This document shows, in pieces, positions 18,637 through 28,086 of a stretch of DNA of 64,000 nucleotides. Origin of the DNA: Planctomycetota bacterium (GTDB taxonomy: Bacteria > Planctomycetota > Planctomycetia > Pirellulales > UBA1268); contig QWOQ01000005.1 of NCBI GenBank assembly GCA_003669585.1, positions 1,052,612-1,116,611 of the forward strand, written 5' to 3'. Each line of letters opens with the position of its first letter. Positions within the stretch are counted from its first letter, which is position 1. A program made the position numbers and the translations under genes. The notes beneath the pieces are model-generated. The model saw only the letters and a list, made by a program, of their open reading frames with translations. It did not search any database and was not told where the DNA came from.

Positions 18637-20253
18637 TCACTCAATCGCAAGACCATTGCGGATTGGCTGTGAGAATCCGACAGAAAGAGTCTGTCTCTCG
18701 GCTGGAATAATGTTGCTCACGCCAGGACGCTCATCTCCTTCGGAAAGAATCTCCATATCGATCGCTGCCCGTCCTTTTTTCCCACCAAGGACATCACTAA
18801 CCGCTACTTCCATACGATGCCTGCCTGGAGTCATGTCGTCCGGGATTCGAAAAATATATCTCGCGAAGTAATCGCGTCTGGCACTTTGACAGGTTTCTTC
18901 GAGTGTTGGAAAACGTCGCAGACTCACTCGCTGACCCGATTCATTCACCGCTTCTAGAGACGTTTCAATGGCCGTCCGATATCCGCCTGGTCCGGGAGCA
19001 GTCGAGAGATTGTCGAGTTCAAAGTAAATAATCACGTCCTGACCGCGAACAAATTTAGAATCGGGAAATTGCTCCACAACACCCCAACTGCGAACCTTCG
19101 TGACAAACATGCAGTTGCGTACGGCCAAGGGAGCACGTTTTCGCGTAAGCTGCAATGCGTTTTCAAGTCCATCGGCCGCCGACGAGATATCGGCGTCACA
19201 TCGCGTCTCACTCGGCAGCGCTTTGACGAGTGCTGCAACTTCGTCGTGCCAGAATTTCGCCTCATCGCTGTCGAGTCCTTCAATGGGCAACTGTGGCTCG
19301 CTTGAGCCACCATTTGAAATTGATCGAAGTAATCGTAGCGCCACCTCGCGTCTTGCTGTGCTGCCGAGAGAATCCTCGTGAAATCCTCGCTCGGCACGTG
19401 CCTGATTGGCTGCCTCAATGCGTTTGACACAGGCGAGAATCGCATCTTCCCAAGAAGCGTCCGTGTCTGCGAATTCCTCGAGCGGGGGCTGTGTTGATGA
19501 GATGGGATCCGTCTGCTCGTGACTGTGGAGATCTACTGGCGCGAGAGTTTGATTGGCCAACGGTACGATGCCTTGAGATTCAATCGGTTTTAATATTTCC
19601 GATGTCTTCTCTTCGAGATGTACTGGGATTTCAGAAACTGCTGCAATCGGTGTCACTTCCTTTTCATGTGTCGCGACACTTTGTGAAACAATTGAATCCA
19701 ATGGTCGAGGAACATCGACAACTCGATTTTCTTGAACATCACTTTCTTGCACATCTGCCGAATGATGAACGCTTGGAATCGCTGCAATTGTTTCACCAAG
19801 AGAATGCGGATTGCTTAATTCTTTCTGAATAAAAGAAGTAGATTGGTCGACTAATGGTCGATTGCGACGACGCTCTTCAAGTGTTGATGCAAACGTATCG
19901 ATGATGATCGGCCAATCGTCTGGTCGCGAGTGCTCTAAGGCTGAAACAAGAATTTCTCGGCCGGTAGCATCGAGGCCGCCGATGCGTGAAAGTCGGTCCA
20001 GAGCCTCTTCGATTGATACCGTCGGTTCGGGATCGGGTGTATGTTGTGAATCATCGTCTATGGATTGCTCGTCACGTTCATCCGCGTCATCTGTTTTTCC
20101 AAGAAAGGCTTCTGAGAAATCGAGCGACGTAATGGCCGACGCGCATCCTGTCAGAGGCATGCAAAACAGCAGCATGAGAACCGCTGAATATCTGGTTTCA
20201 TCCGACCAGCCAGGTCGCTTGTTGCAGTCATTCGATCGACCTCGTCGCTGCAC
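18637..20253 (-). CDS. Large predicted lipoprotein of unknown function
   Basis: I do not recognise the family. The GTG at 20253 follows GAGGG and gives 538 residues starting with a basic n-region, a hydrophobic stretch and the lipobox LTGC (about residue 37), so it is probably a lipid-anchored envelope protein. The middle (about 60-300) is acidic, Ser/Glu/Pro-rich and probably disordered. The C-terminal 150 residues look like a beta-sandwich (YFELDNLS, then RIPDDMTPGRHRMEV). An upstream start at 20319 would put the lipobox too far inside. It is convergent with the aldolase gene and divergent from pyrB. Confidence 0.7.
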   Translation of the reverse strand: MQRRGRSNDCNKRPGWSDETRYSAVLMLLFCMPLTGCASAITSLDFSEAFLGKTDDADERDEQSIDDDSQHTPDPEPTVSIEEALDRLSRIGGLDATGREILVSALEHSRPDDWPIIIDTFASTLEERRRNRPLVDQSTSFIQKELSNPHSLGETIAAIPSVHHSADVQESDVQENRVVDVPRPLDSIVSQSVATHEKEVTPIAAVSEIPVHLEEKTSEILKPIESQGIVPLANQTLAPVDLHSHEQTDPISSTQPPLEEFADTDASWEDAILACVKRIEAANQARAERGFHEDSLGSTARREVALRLLRSISNGGSSEPQLPIEGLDSDEAKFWHDEVAALVKALPSETRCDADISSAADGLENALQLTRKRAPLAVRNCMFVTKVRSWGVVEQFPDSKFVRGQDVIIYFELDNLSTAPGPGGYRTAIETSLEAVNESGQRVSLRRFPTLEETCQSARRDYFARYIFRIPDDMTPGRHRMEVAVSDVLGGKKGRAAIDMEILSEGDERPGVSNIIPAERQTLSVGFSQPIRNGLAIE

Positions 20254-20384
20254 GTTTTTTCCCTCAGAAACTCGATGACTCGGTTGATGTTTGGTGCTCG
20301 ATAACATTGGCGTGAACACTACGATTTTTTTGTGAGCCGAGCCTTTTCAGAGGCGGGATCGTAGAGAGGTCTTTAGGCAGTGGC

Positions 20385-20399
20385 AAGATCGATGATCTT
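20385..20399. promoter_or_regulatory. Short dyad upstream of pyrB
   Basis: AAGATC and GATCTT flank GAT at 20385-20399, about 120 bases upstream of the pyrB start. It may be an operator or the base of a leader hairpin. No PyrR-binding consensus was recognised. Confidence 0.25.
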
Positions 20400-20522
20400 T
20401 CGCAAAAGTCGACTAAAGAATATAGGTAAATGGGGCTTTGGCACATTGGCACTTTGCTGGATAGACTCAAGCGACAAATTGATGCGCTAAGCTCTCAAAC
20501 AGAACATTTCAAAGGTTTTTTC

Positions 20523-21503
20523 ATGTCGAGCTCTCTTCCGCAGCAGAAAGTGGTTCCTTCTGCATGGACGCATCGCCATCTGCTCGATCTTAAGCGACTC
20601 ACCTCGGATGAGATCAAGCTCCTGCTCGACACGACTGCGATGTTCAAAGAAGCCACCGACGGTTGCAGACGAAAACTTTCCGTGCTTTCCGGTGCAACGA
20701 TTGCCAATCTGTTTTTTGAAAGCTCCACTCGTACTCGTACGAGTTTTTCGCTTGCCGCCAGACGGCTTGGAGCTGATGTCGTCGATTTTTCTGCTGTTGG
20801 AAGCAGTCTTTCCAAGGGAGAGTCGTTCATTGACACAGCAAAAAATATCGAGGCGATGGGGATCGATGCGGTTGTAGTTCGACATCAAACTCCAGGAACG
20901 CCGCACCTTTTGTCCCAGCATTTGAATGTTGGCGTAATCAATGCTGGCGACGGTCCTCATGAACATCCCACGCAAGGTCTGCTCGATATTTTTTCGATTC
21001 GAGAACGACTGGGAGACTTAAAGGGCATCACAGTTGCGATGGTGGGCGACATCGCGCACAGTCGCACCGCTCGATCAAACTTCTGGGGACTCACTAAACT
21101 CGGTGCGAAAGTAATCTTTTGTGGGCCTCCAACACTGGTTTCACCGCGATGGGCCGAACTCGGTGCAGAAGTATCGCATGATCTCGATGCGATTCTTCCA
21201 CGGTGCGACTGCCTGAACCTGCTGAGAATTCAATTTGAACGTCAAAGCACTCGTCCTTTTCCATCGGTGCGAGAATATGCCCACCTCTACGCCATGAATA
21301 AACAGCGTCTGGCCGGTGCAAAAAAAGATCTTCTGATTCTGGCACCAGGCCCAATCAATCGAGGCGTCGAGGTTACCGCTGACGTCGCCGATTGCCCGCA
21401 ATCTCTGATTCTCAATCAAGTCACCAATGGGATTGCCGTTCGCATGGCTGTGCTCTGGCTCACCTGCGGCCCCCGTTCACACAGTTCAGGAAAAACCCTC
21501 TGA
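20523..21503 (+). CDS. pyrB: Aspartate carbamoyltransferase catalytic subunit
   Basis: A 326-residue cytoplasmic enzyme that condenses carbamoyl phosphate with aspartate in pyrimidine synthesis. The carbamoyl-phosphate loop [11 protein letters not shown] (about residue 66), the HPTQGLLD motif (about 147) and the aspartate-side segment near RIQFER are present. The preferred ATG 20523 lies just before the family N-terminus; an in-frame upstream start at 20430 adds 31 unconserved residues. Its stop overlaps the pyrC start by one base (TGATG), so the two are translationally coupled. No pyrI regulatory subunit is present, which fits the dihydroorotase-associated ATCase classes. Confidence 0.97.
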   Translation: MSSSLPQQKVVPSAWTHRHLLDLKRLTSDEIKLLLDTTAMFKEATDGCRRKLSVLSGATIANLFFESSTRTRTSFSLAARRLGADVVDFSAVGSSLSKGESFIDTAKNIEAMGIDAVVVRHQTPGTPHLLSQHLNVGVINAGDGPHEHPTQGLLDIFSIRERLGDLKGITVAMVGDIAHSRTARSNFWGLTKLGAKVIFCGPPTLVSPRWAELGAEVSHDLDAILPRCDCLNLLRIQFERQSTRPFPSVREYAHLYAMNKQRLAGAKKDLLILAPGPINRGVEVTADVADCPQSLILNQVTNGIAVRMAVLWLTCGPRSHSSGKTL

Positions 21504-22780
21504 TGGCATCATTGCTTGTGCGGGGTGGGCGGTTTGTCGATCCATCTCAAAATATTGACCGGGTTGCCAGTCTTCTTCTTCGCGAAGGCGTTGTTGTGGC
21601 AATCGATCCACCCGACGTCCATGCCGATGAAGTGATCGATGCCACTGGCATGATTGTTTCTCCTGGACTCGTCGACATGCACGTGCACCTACGAGAACCT
21701 GGCCGCGAAGAAGACGAAACCATCGAAACCGGCACTGCCGCAGCGATCGTTGGAGGATTTACGTCGATTGCTTGCATTCCCAACACTGAGCCTCCTATCG
21801 ATACTCAGGGCGCAGTTGAATTTATTCATCAGAAGGCTGTACGGGCCGATCACTGCAACGTGTTTGTCGTCGGATGCGTCAGCCGAAACCGGGAGGGAAA
21901 GGAGCTCGCGGAGATTGGCCAGTTAGTGGAAGCTGGAGCAGTCGCTTTTAGCGATGACGGCGCACCGGTTTACGATGCGGAATTGATGCGAAGAGCATTT
22001 GAATACTGCCTGATGTTCGACAAGCCAATTCTCGCGCACGAAGAGGTACTCGAACTCTCCCGTGGCGGTGTAATGCACGAAGGTCTTGTGTCACTCGTAC
22101 TTGGACTGACCGGCATGCCGGCGGCTGCCGAAGAGGTGCTGATAGGCCGTGACGCTGCGCTTGCCGAAGTCACTGGTGGCCGACTTCATGTCATGCATGT
22201 GTCGACTGCTGGAGGAGTGGCACTTGTGCGCGCGGCAAAGGCGAGGGGTGTGCGCATCACGGCAGAGGCCTGCCCTCACCATTTCACGCTCACGGATGAA
22301 TGCATGTGGGGCTTTGATTCCAACTTCAAAATGAGCCCACCCCTACGAACGGCAGTCGATGTGGAGGGTGTGATTGAGGGCATTGTCGACGGTACCATCG
22401 ACTGTATTGCTACCGATCACGCACCGCATGCACGCGAAAAAAAGATGCTCGAACTCGATCGAGCGCCCTTCGGTATTCTCGGGTTGGAAACGGCATTAGG
22501 CCTTTCAGTCACGCGACTGGTGGCCACCGGAAGAATCGGCTGGCCAAGATTGATCGAGGCAATGAGTGTTTTGCCTTCCCGCATTCTTGGAATCAATCGT
22601 GGTACCCTTCGGATTGGATCGATTGCTGACATCACAATCATCGATCCAATTCAGCGGTGGCAAGTCGATGTCGGGACGTTCAAGTCGAAGAGCGTCAACT
22701 CGCCATTTGACCGATGGACGCTCGAAGGACGGGCTGTTGCAACAATTGTTGGTGGTCGAATCAAGCACCGACTTTTGTAA
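21503..22780 (+). CDS. pyrC: Dihydroorotase
   Basis: A 425-residue amidohydrolase that cyclises carbamoyl aspartate to dihydroorotate. The metal motif DMHVHLREPG (about residue 58) is followed by a downstream His ligand region (HVSTAGG), CPHHFTLTD, and TDHAPHAREK (about 303). Length and HVHLREPG place it in the class I/PyrC-AllB group that often complexes with PyrB. The start is the ATG overlapping the pyrB stop; longer readings run through pyrB. It is followed 73 bases later by the NYN-domain gene on the same strand. Confidence 0.97.
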   Translation: MASLLVRGGRFVDPSQNIDRVASLLLREGVVVAIDPPDVHADEVIDATGMIVSPGLVDMHVHLREPGREEDETIETGTAAAIVGGFTSIACIPNTEPPIDTQGAVEFIHQKAVRADHCNVFVVGCVSRNREGKELAEIGQLVEAGAVAFSDDGAPVYDAELMRRAFEYCLMFDKPILAHEEVLELSRGGVMHEGLVSLVLGLTGMPAAAEEVLIGRDAALAEVTGGRLHVMHVSTAGGVALVRAAKARGVRITAEACPHHFTLTDECMWGFDSNFKMSPPLRTAVDVEGVIEGIVDGTIDCIATDHAPHAREKKMLELDRAPFGILGLETALGLSVTRLVATGRIGWPRLIEAMSVLPSRILGINRGTLRIGSIADITIIDPIQRWQVDVGTFKSKSVNSPFDRWTLEGRAVATIVGGRIKHRLL

Positions 22781-22853
22781 ACTCTCTGTTGGGGAAAACG
22801 TTGTCGGTCGCTGTGACAGACACGCACCAACTCGAGATTCAAAGGAGTTTTTC

Positions 22854-23594
22854 GTGACGGTGATCGTGGATGGATACAACGTTCTTCATGCCTCGGGCGT
22901 TTTCGGTAAAGGGCGAGGAACCCGAGGATTTGAAGAATCCCGTACGGCACTTCTGGATCTCATGGTCGACCTGCTTGGCCGCGAAACCTCGAATGTAATC
23001 GTTGTTTTCGATGCCGCTGAAGCTCCTGACGGCCTCCCATCGCGTCTTGCACATCGGGGACTTCGCGTCTGGTTTGCTCGTGAATATCCCGATGCGGATT
23101 CGCTGATCGAGGAACTTGTCGCCAGCGACACCTCGCCGTTGCAATTGGTTGTCGTTTCCAGCGATCGACGTCTGGCCGCCGCAGCTCGCAGACGCCGCGC
23201 GACCTGCATCGAGAGCGACGTGTGGCTCAACGATCTGCGAAAGAGATCCCGTGAGAATCCTCTTCTCGCTATTCAATACGACGCTAAACCATGTGCTCCC
23301 GCCACGTCCCAAGAGGTTCAGCGATGGCTCGATGAATTTAACATTCCATCCTCTGCAAGCGATTCCTGGAGAGTCATCGAGACTTCTTCCATTCCTCCTG
23401 CAGATACAGCCACACACAAAACAGATGTGTCCGTTCCCTTGCCGAATCACATACGCAACAAAAAGCCAAAACAAAAGAGCCCTCGCAATACCGGAAAACC
23501 ACCCGATCTACCGCAAGGCGATCTTTTCCCACCAGAATTTATCGATGGAATCGATGATCTCGACTCAAAAGATTCTTCGCCTGCATTCGAATGA
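22854..23594 (+). CDS. NYN/PIN-like (YacP-type) predicted RNA-processing nuclease
   Basis: A 246-residue protein whose first 150 residues form a NYN domain: the strand TVIVDGYNVL with the first Asp (residue 5), VIVVFDAAE (about 52), then EYPDADSLIEELV and VVSSDRRLAAAA. This pattern of acidic residues matches PIN-fold nucleases such as Rae1/YacP, which cleaves mRNA on the ribosome in Bacillus. The C-terminal 90 residues are Lys/Pro/Asp-rich and probably disordered. The start is GTG 22854, preceded by AAAGGAG. Its position after pyrBC suggests cotranscription, with no obvious functional link. Confidence 0.82.
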   Translation: MTVIVDGYNVLHASGVFGKGRGTRGFEESRTALLDLMVDLLGRETSNVIVVFDAAEAPDGLPSRLAHRGLRVWFAREYPDADSLIEELVASDTSPLQLVVVSSDRRLAAAARRRRATCIESDVWLNDLRKRSRENPLLAIQYDAKPCAPATSQEVQRWLDEFNIPSSASDSWRVIETSSIPPADTATHKTDVSVPLPNHIRNKKPKQKSPRNTGKPPDLPQGDLFPPEFIDGIDDLDSKDSSPAFE

Positions 23595-23615
23595 AGTTTG
23601 AGTCACTTAATTTTT

Positions 23616-25589
23616 TTACGAAGCTTTTCCATCCGTCTGCCACTTGGCAAGTTTGCGATCGAGCGTCGAGCGTTCGATGCCAAGAATGGACGCCGCTTTT
23701 GACTTATTGCCTCCAGTGGCGCTCAGCGTGGCTCCGATATGAAGACGCTCCATTTCCTCGAGCGATTGGGGTGCATATGGTTTTGGATTTTCCTGCACTT
23801 TTCCAGTGTCTCCTGAAGTTGCCAGCTTTGAGAGCGATAGCTCATCGACATCAATCTGATCCTCTTGAGAAAGCACCACAGCGCGTTCGATAACATTACG
23901 AAGTTCACGAATATTGCCGGGCCATCGATAGGTCCGAATCGCTTCGATTGCCGCCGGCGTAAATCCCAAATTTTTCCGACCGGTCTCGTTTGAAAATCGC
24001 TCGAGAAAATGTCGCGTCAGCAGTTCGATATCTTCGGGTCTTTTCCTCAGTGGAGGCACCATGATTTCGACCACCTTCAAACGAAAATAGAGGTCGCGTC
24101 GAAACTCTCCAGCGGTCACCGCCTGTTCGAGATCTCGATTGGTCGCTGCAACCACGCGAACATCTGTTTGAACTCGGCTATGTCCACCAACCCGCTCGAA
24201 CGGATGGCCTTCGAGCACTCGCAAAAACTTGGCCTGAATCGAAGGACTCATTTCACCGATTTCGTCAAGCATCAACGTCCCACGATCAGCGGCCTCAAAC
24301 TTACCGATTTTTCGTTCCGTCGCCCCCGTAAAGGAGCCTTTTTCATGCCCAAACAGTTCACTTTCAAGAAGTGTTTCTGTAATTGCAGCGCAGTTTAAAC
24401 AGACAAAAGGAGCCGCGTTTCTTGGACTCGCATCGTGGAGCGCGCGAGCGACAAGTTCCTTGCCGACGCCGCTTTCTCCCCGCACCAGTACTGTCGCTTT
24501 GCTTGCCGCGACACGGCCGATCTGTGCGATGATCGCGTTGATGCCAGGACTCTTTCCGATCATCTGAATTTCCTGGCCCAGTCGATGTCGAAGTTGTTTA
24601 TTTTCATCCGCCGTCTGCGCAAGCTTGCTTGAGAGTTTTTCGCGAACCGCAAGATTTTCAATCGCCACTCCCAGCGCATCGCACACCGCCAGCACAAACT
24701 CCAGATCGTCAGGGCTTGCCTGATTGATGCTCTTGGCAACCTCCAGATGCAATACTCCAATTGCTTTGCCTGCCGATCGTACCGGCGCTGAAAAACTTAC
24801 GCCGCGTACGGATTCACTTGACTTCTTCTGACGTGAAGAACCGGCCAGATCAGCCAGCACGGCTTCGTCACTCGACAGTACCGTTGCGCAGGCCGCCCAA
24901 GGAAGTTCGTCCGGTTTGACACGATGAGGAAGAGAAGCCTTCAGTTCAAGCGTATCCACCGAGGACGGCCCGACAAATCCAGATTTCGTTAGCAGCACTA
25001 CGCCGCGAGTGGCTTCGACGCCATGCATTGCACATTCAAGTGAGAGCTTGGCGCTGTCGGCCATGTCGCCACTTCTTCCGAGTGAAAACGAAAGTCGACA
25101 CAGTTCTGCGGCCGCCCTGCCGACGCGAGGCGTTGTGGAGACCGATTCATTCATGTGCTCAAGCAAACGACTGCGACTGCGTCGGTGTACGATCGACGCA
25201 TGCCACTCGGCTAACTCGTCCGGCATCACTCCGGTGACGGTGCCCGCATCGACCGGATGATCCTCGGAAGGATCGGTCGGGGGATCTCCCTGACAAAAAA
25301 GGATTTCTACTCGACCAATTGAAATCACATCACCGGTGACAAGCGTCTGGTCGGAGTCGAGCGATTCACCGTTGACGAGCGTTCCATTACGACTCTTCAG
25401 ATCGCGAACTATCCATCCGGAAGAGCCATGAAATATTTCACAGTGCACTCGACTGGCACGTTCGTCCTGTAACACTGCATGATTGGTCGGGGTTCTGCCG
25501 AGCGTGAATCGCTCAGACTGCACAAGACGCAAAATCGACTGCCCCGCCACTGGGTCTCGTACAACAAGATACGCTTCTTCTCTCGTCAT
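23616..25589 (-). CDS. Sigma-54-dependent activator with FHA and GAF sensor domains
   Basis: A 657-residue bacterial enhancer-binding protein. Domains in order are: an N-terminal FHA domain that reads phosphothreonine (about 15-100, with FTLGRTPTN, SRVHCEI and RDLKSRNGTLVNG); a GAF domain (about 160-315); a short coiled coil; a sigma54 AAA+ domain with Walker A GESGVGKE (about 370), the sigma54-contact loop GSFTGA (about 418) and LMLDEIGEMS; and a Fis-type helix-turn-helix (about 615-650, NKSKAASILGIERSTLDRKL). No receiver domain is present, so input probably comes from a Ser/Thr kinase substrate or a GAF ligand. Two palindromes lie immediately upstream. Target genes are unknown. Confidence 0.95.
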   Translation of the reverse strand: MTREEAYLVVRDPVAGQSILRLVQSERFTLGRTPTNHAVLQDERASRVHCEIFHGSSGWIVRDLKSRNGTLVNGESLDSDQTLVTGDVISIGRVEILFCQGDPPTDPSEDHPVDAGTVTGVMPDELAEWHASIVHRRSRSRLLEHMNESVSTTPRVGRAAAELCRLSFSLGRSGDMADSAKLSLECAMHGVEATRGVVLLTKSGFVGPSSVDTLELKASLPHRVKPDELPWAACATVLSSDEAVLADLAGSSRQKKSSESVRGVSFSAPVRSAGKAIGVLHLEVAKSINQASPDDLEFVLAVCDALGVAIENLAVREKLSSKLAQTADENKQLRHRLGQEIQMIGKSPGINAIIAQIGRVAASKATVLVRGESGVGKELVARALHDASPRNAAPFVCLNCAAITETLLESELFGHEKGSFTGATERKIGKFEAADRGTLMLDEIGEMSPSIQAKFLRVLEGHPFERVGGHSRVQTDVRVVAATNRDLEQAVTAGEFRRDLYFRLKVVEIMVPPLRKRPEDIELLTRHFLERFSNETGRKNLGFTPAAIEAIRTYRWPGNIRELRNVIERAVVLSQEDQIDVDELSLSKLATSGDTGKVQENPKPYAPQSLEEMERLHIGATLSATGGNKSKAASILGIERSTLDRKLAKWQTDGKAS

Positions 25590-25603
25590 AGAAAAATAGT
25601 GTC

Positions 25604-25617
25604 GCTCTCTAGAGGGC
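25604..25617. promoter_or_regulatory. Palindrome adjacent to the sigma54-activator start
   Basis: GCTCTCT and AGAGGGC abut to make a 14-base palindrome with one G-T wobble, ending 15 bases upstream of the activator start codon (minus strand). It could be an autoregulatory operator half or a hairpin near the ribosome binding site. Confidence 0.35.
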
Positions 25618-25635
25618 GTTCGTGGATATGCGTTG

Positions 25636-25659
25636 CCTGAGAAGAGGCCTCTTGTCAGG
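25636..25659. promoter_or_regulatory. 24-base palindrome upstream of the sigma54 activator
   Basis: CCTGA-G-AAGAGG and its mirror CCTCTT-G-TCAGG form a 24-base palindrome with a single symmetric G/G mismatch. The central 12 bases are perfect. It sits 47 bases upstream of the activator start codon. This is a good candidate site for a Fis-type dimer and hence for autoregulation. Confidence 0.5.
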
Positions 25660-25945
25660 GTCTTTCCGAAAACGATTTACTCTCTTGTGAATTCGCTCTT
25701 GCTGCCAAAAGAACTCTGGACGTTGAGCATCAATGCCGGCCTGAATTCGGGTTAAAAACGTTGATCGACCTGCCGAAATCTTCACAACGTGTGTTATTCT
25801 CGAAAGGGATGGTCTTTCCGAGTCTATCCAGCATGACTTACATTTGTGCCTAAGACTAGAGGCGATTGAATATCGGTGCTGGCAAAAGCCTCCTTGTTTA
25901 CTCGCACTCACAGACCTATAGACCTATAGAATCGGATTTTTATCA

Positions 25946-27349
25946 ATGGCCTTCACGACAACTGTCTCTCACGCCAGAAACGCTGCGATCTCGATGGTCG
26001 CTTGTATTTTTTTCGGTTGCGTTGCCTTTTTATCTTTGATTCCTTCCACGACAAATGCCCAAGGCTTTGGTGGTGGAGGATTTGGCGGACAGGCTGTGGG
26101 TGGAATTTCAATCGATGCACAGGGCATTGTCGGAAATCTCGATCCACACGCCCGCGAGGAATTATCGCGTGCTCGAAAAGAACTCTTGAAGGGCACGCCG
26201 GCAGAGGGATTTGCGACATCAAAGCTTCGCAAAATTTCGCTTTCCGGACTCGTGACCGCTGTTCAAAAAGCAACGCTTCAGGGAGAGCCTCTTTCAGCCG
26301 ATGTTTTATTTCTCAGCGGTCTGACAGGTATTCGGTATCTTTTTCTTGATTCTGAAAACAAGGATATCGTGCTCGTCGGTCCGGCCGAGGCCATCGCCGT
26401 AAATCCCCTCGGCGACATGGTTGGCGCAACAAGCGGAAAGCCGCTTCTTCAACTTGAAGATCTGATTGTCAGTCTGCGTGCAATTGATGGCGCGAGAAAC
26501 GGGGGCATGCGATGTTCGATTGATCCAAGTGCCGATGGTATAAAACGCCTCAACACTTTTTTACAAAAACAAAAAACGATCGGTCCGAGTCCCGACGCAA
26601 CGCTCCGAGCGATCGAGACCACGCTTGGTCCTCAGACCGTCTCTGTGGGAGGAGTTCCTGAAAATAGTCATTTCGCAAGAGTGCTTGTTGCTGCCGACTA
26701 CCGGATGAAAAGAATTGCTATGGGTTTTGAACCTTCGGGAGTGAAAGGTCTGCCAAGTTATCTTTCAATGGTTCCTCCCGGGGGCAGCGGAATCGGTGGC
26801 ATGATGCCGAGATTTTGGCTCGAGGCTCGCTACGAACCCATAGGACGGGATGCCGATGAACTCGCATGGGAAATCACTGGCCGTCATGTCGAGTGTTTGA
26901 CTGAAAACGACATGATCGACAGTCAGGGGAAACGCAAGGGCAGGGCGGAAGCCAATTCGATTGCAAAAAAATGGTGTCTCTCGATGACCACTCATTACGA
27001 AGAACTCGCACAGCGAGAGGCAATTTTCGGTGAACTGCTCAACTGTATCGATCTGGCGGTTGTGGCTGCTGTTGTGCGAGGCCGTGAACTCGATCGTCAA
27101 GTAGGGCTGGACCTTGGACCGCTTTTGGACGAACAGAAACTTCTTATGCCTGTGTACGATGCTCCAAGCACTGTTCCAACGATTGCAAGTGCGATCAAAA
27201 AGTCGAACCAGTGGGTGATTAGCGCCTCTGGTGGAGTGCAGTTTCAACCCTGGGAATTTGCCACAAACTCACAGAAGAACGACGATGTAGCCAAGGGAAT
27301 GTCTGCGGCACTTGCCTCCCGCACCGATCGCTCCTGGTGGTGGGACTAA
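25946..27349 (+). CDS. Exported DUF1598-type planctomycete protein
   Basis: A 467-residue protein with a signal peptide (hydrophobic residues 13-32, cut near TTNAQ), then a Gly-rich linker (GGGGFGGQ). The body resembles DUF1598 proteins, which are largely confined to planctomycetes: IDPSADGIKRLNTF, the block around SVGGVPENSHFARVLVAADYRMKR, then GFEPSGVKGLPSY. The function of the family is unknown. It is monocistronic. Its stop codon overlaps the stop of the convergent kinase gene (CTAA, TAA on plus, TAG on minus). No membrane anchor is visible after the signal. Confidence 0.8.
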   Translation: MAFTTTVSHARNAAISMVACIFFGCVAFLSLIPSTTNAQGFGGGGFGGQAVGGISIDAQGIVGNLDPHAREELSRARKELLKGTPAEGFATSKLRKISLSGLVTAVQKATLQGEPLSADVLFLSGLTGIRYLFLDSENKDIVLVGPAEAIAVNPLGDMVGATSGKPLLQLEDLIVSLRAIDGARNGGMRCSIDPSADGIKRLNTFLQKQKTIGPSPDATLRAIETTLGPQTVSVGGVPENSHFARVLVAADYRMKRIAMGFEPSGVKGLPSYLSMVPPGGSGIGGMMPRFWLEARYEPIGRDADELAWEITGRHVECLTENDMIDSQGKRKGRAEANSIAKKWCLSMTTHYEELAQREAIFGELLNCIDLAVVAAVVRGRELDRQVGLDLGPLLDEQKLLMPVYDAPSTVPTIASAIKKSNQWVISASGGVQFQPWEFATNSQKNDDVAKGMSAALASRTDRSWWWD

Positions 27350-28086
27350 GAAAATTCAACAGGTTGATTTGGTGCCGTCCACCAGATATTTTTGACTTTT
27401 GACAGGGTATGCGGGAAAAATTCATCGACCCATCCACGATCTGCAAGCAGGTCGATTCGTGCATCGTAAGCTTCCTGAAGCGTCCACGGCGGCTGGATAC
27501 TTTTCACGAGAAGCAGATCCCATCCAGCGACTGCGGCAAGACGGGCTGCAATTGAATCACTCGTCACACTCCATCCCACAGGCAAAGGCTGGCCACCACA
27601 GTTCGCTTCATGCATCGACAAAAAATCGCGAACATCAAGAATCGTTTTATTCATGTTCCGAATAGACTGAGACTGATTGTTGCAAGGCGGCCACTGCTTT
27701 GTCAGATCGAGTCCATACATACTGGCCATCTGCACCGCTACGTTGCCCATCACTTCAATCGCCTCAACGTGAGTTTCCTGAGATGGTCGCACAGACATTC
27801 GATCGGCCTGTCTCAGCGATTCAACCTGTAATCCGCCTCCAAACACGAGTGCTACGCGATGCTCGGGAAGCAATGCGAGAAGTTCTGAAAACATCTCCTT
27901 TGAGTTCGGGGCATCCAAAATGCTTCCCCCAACTTTGACGACCGTTCCCATCCGGTCTAAGTCGCGTTCAATCGATTGAAATGTGGGTGAGGTGATCGAA
28001 GCAACAGTACCAGTCTGTTTGAGCCACCCGATCTTCCATCGTGGAGTCGACAGTGGGTCGTCCACAATGCTTTTCCCAGCCATCAT
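27346..28086 (-). CDS. Amino-acid-kinase-fold protein of the H4MPT C1 pathway
   Basis: About 246 residues of the aspartate/glutamate/uridylate kinase fold, with VVKVGGSILD (about residue 48), LVFGGGLQ (about 78) and GWSVTSDSIAARLA, where the last is typical of the kinase found among the H4MPT-linked orfs of methylotrophs and planctomycetes (the Orf5-type gene, related to archaeal MfnE). The ATG at 28086 overlaps the stop of the preceding gene as ATGATG/TGA, indicating coupling. A later start at 27952 would begin right at the kinase core. I infer a role in methanofuran/H4MPT cofactor synthesis; the reaction in this organism is not shown. Confidence 0.75.
   Translation of the reverse strand: MMAGKSIVDDPLSTPRWKIGWLKQTGTVASITSPTFQSIERDLDRMGTVVKVGGSILDAPNSKEMFSELLALLPEHRVALVFGGGLQVESLRQADRMSVRPSQETHVEAIEVMGNVAVQMASMYGLDLTKQWPPCNNQSQSIRNMNKTILDVRDFLSMHEANCGGQPLPVGWSVTSDSIAARLAAVAGWDLLLVKSIQPPWTLQEAYDARIDLLADRGWVDEFFPHTLSKVKNIWWTAPNQPVEFS

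Larger units (their letters stand above)
25590..25945. other. Divergent intergenic region (sigma54 activator / DUF1598 gene)
   Basis: A 356-base divergent promoter region. Besides the two palindromes near its left end it holds a tandem 8-base repeat GACCTATA (25913-25920, 25921-25928) just before the DUF1598 start. No open frame or RNA gene was recognised. Confidence 0.6.
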
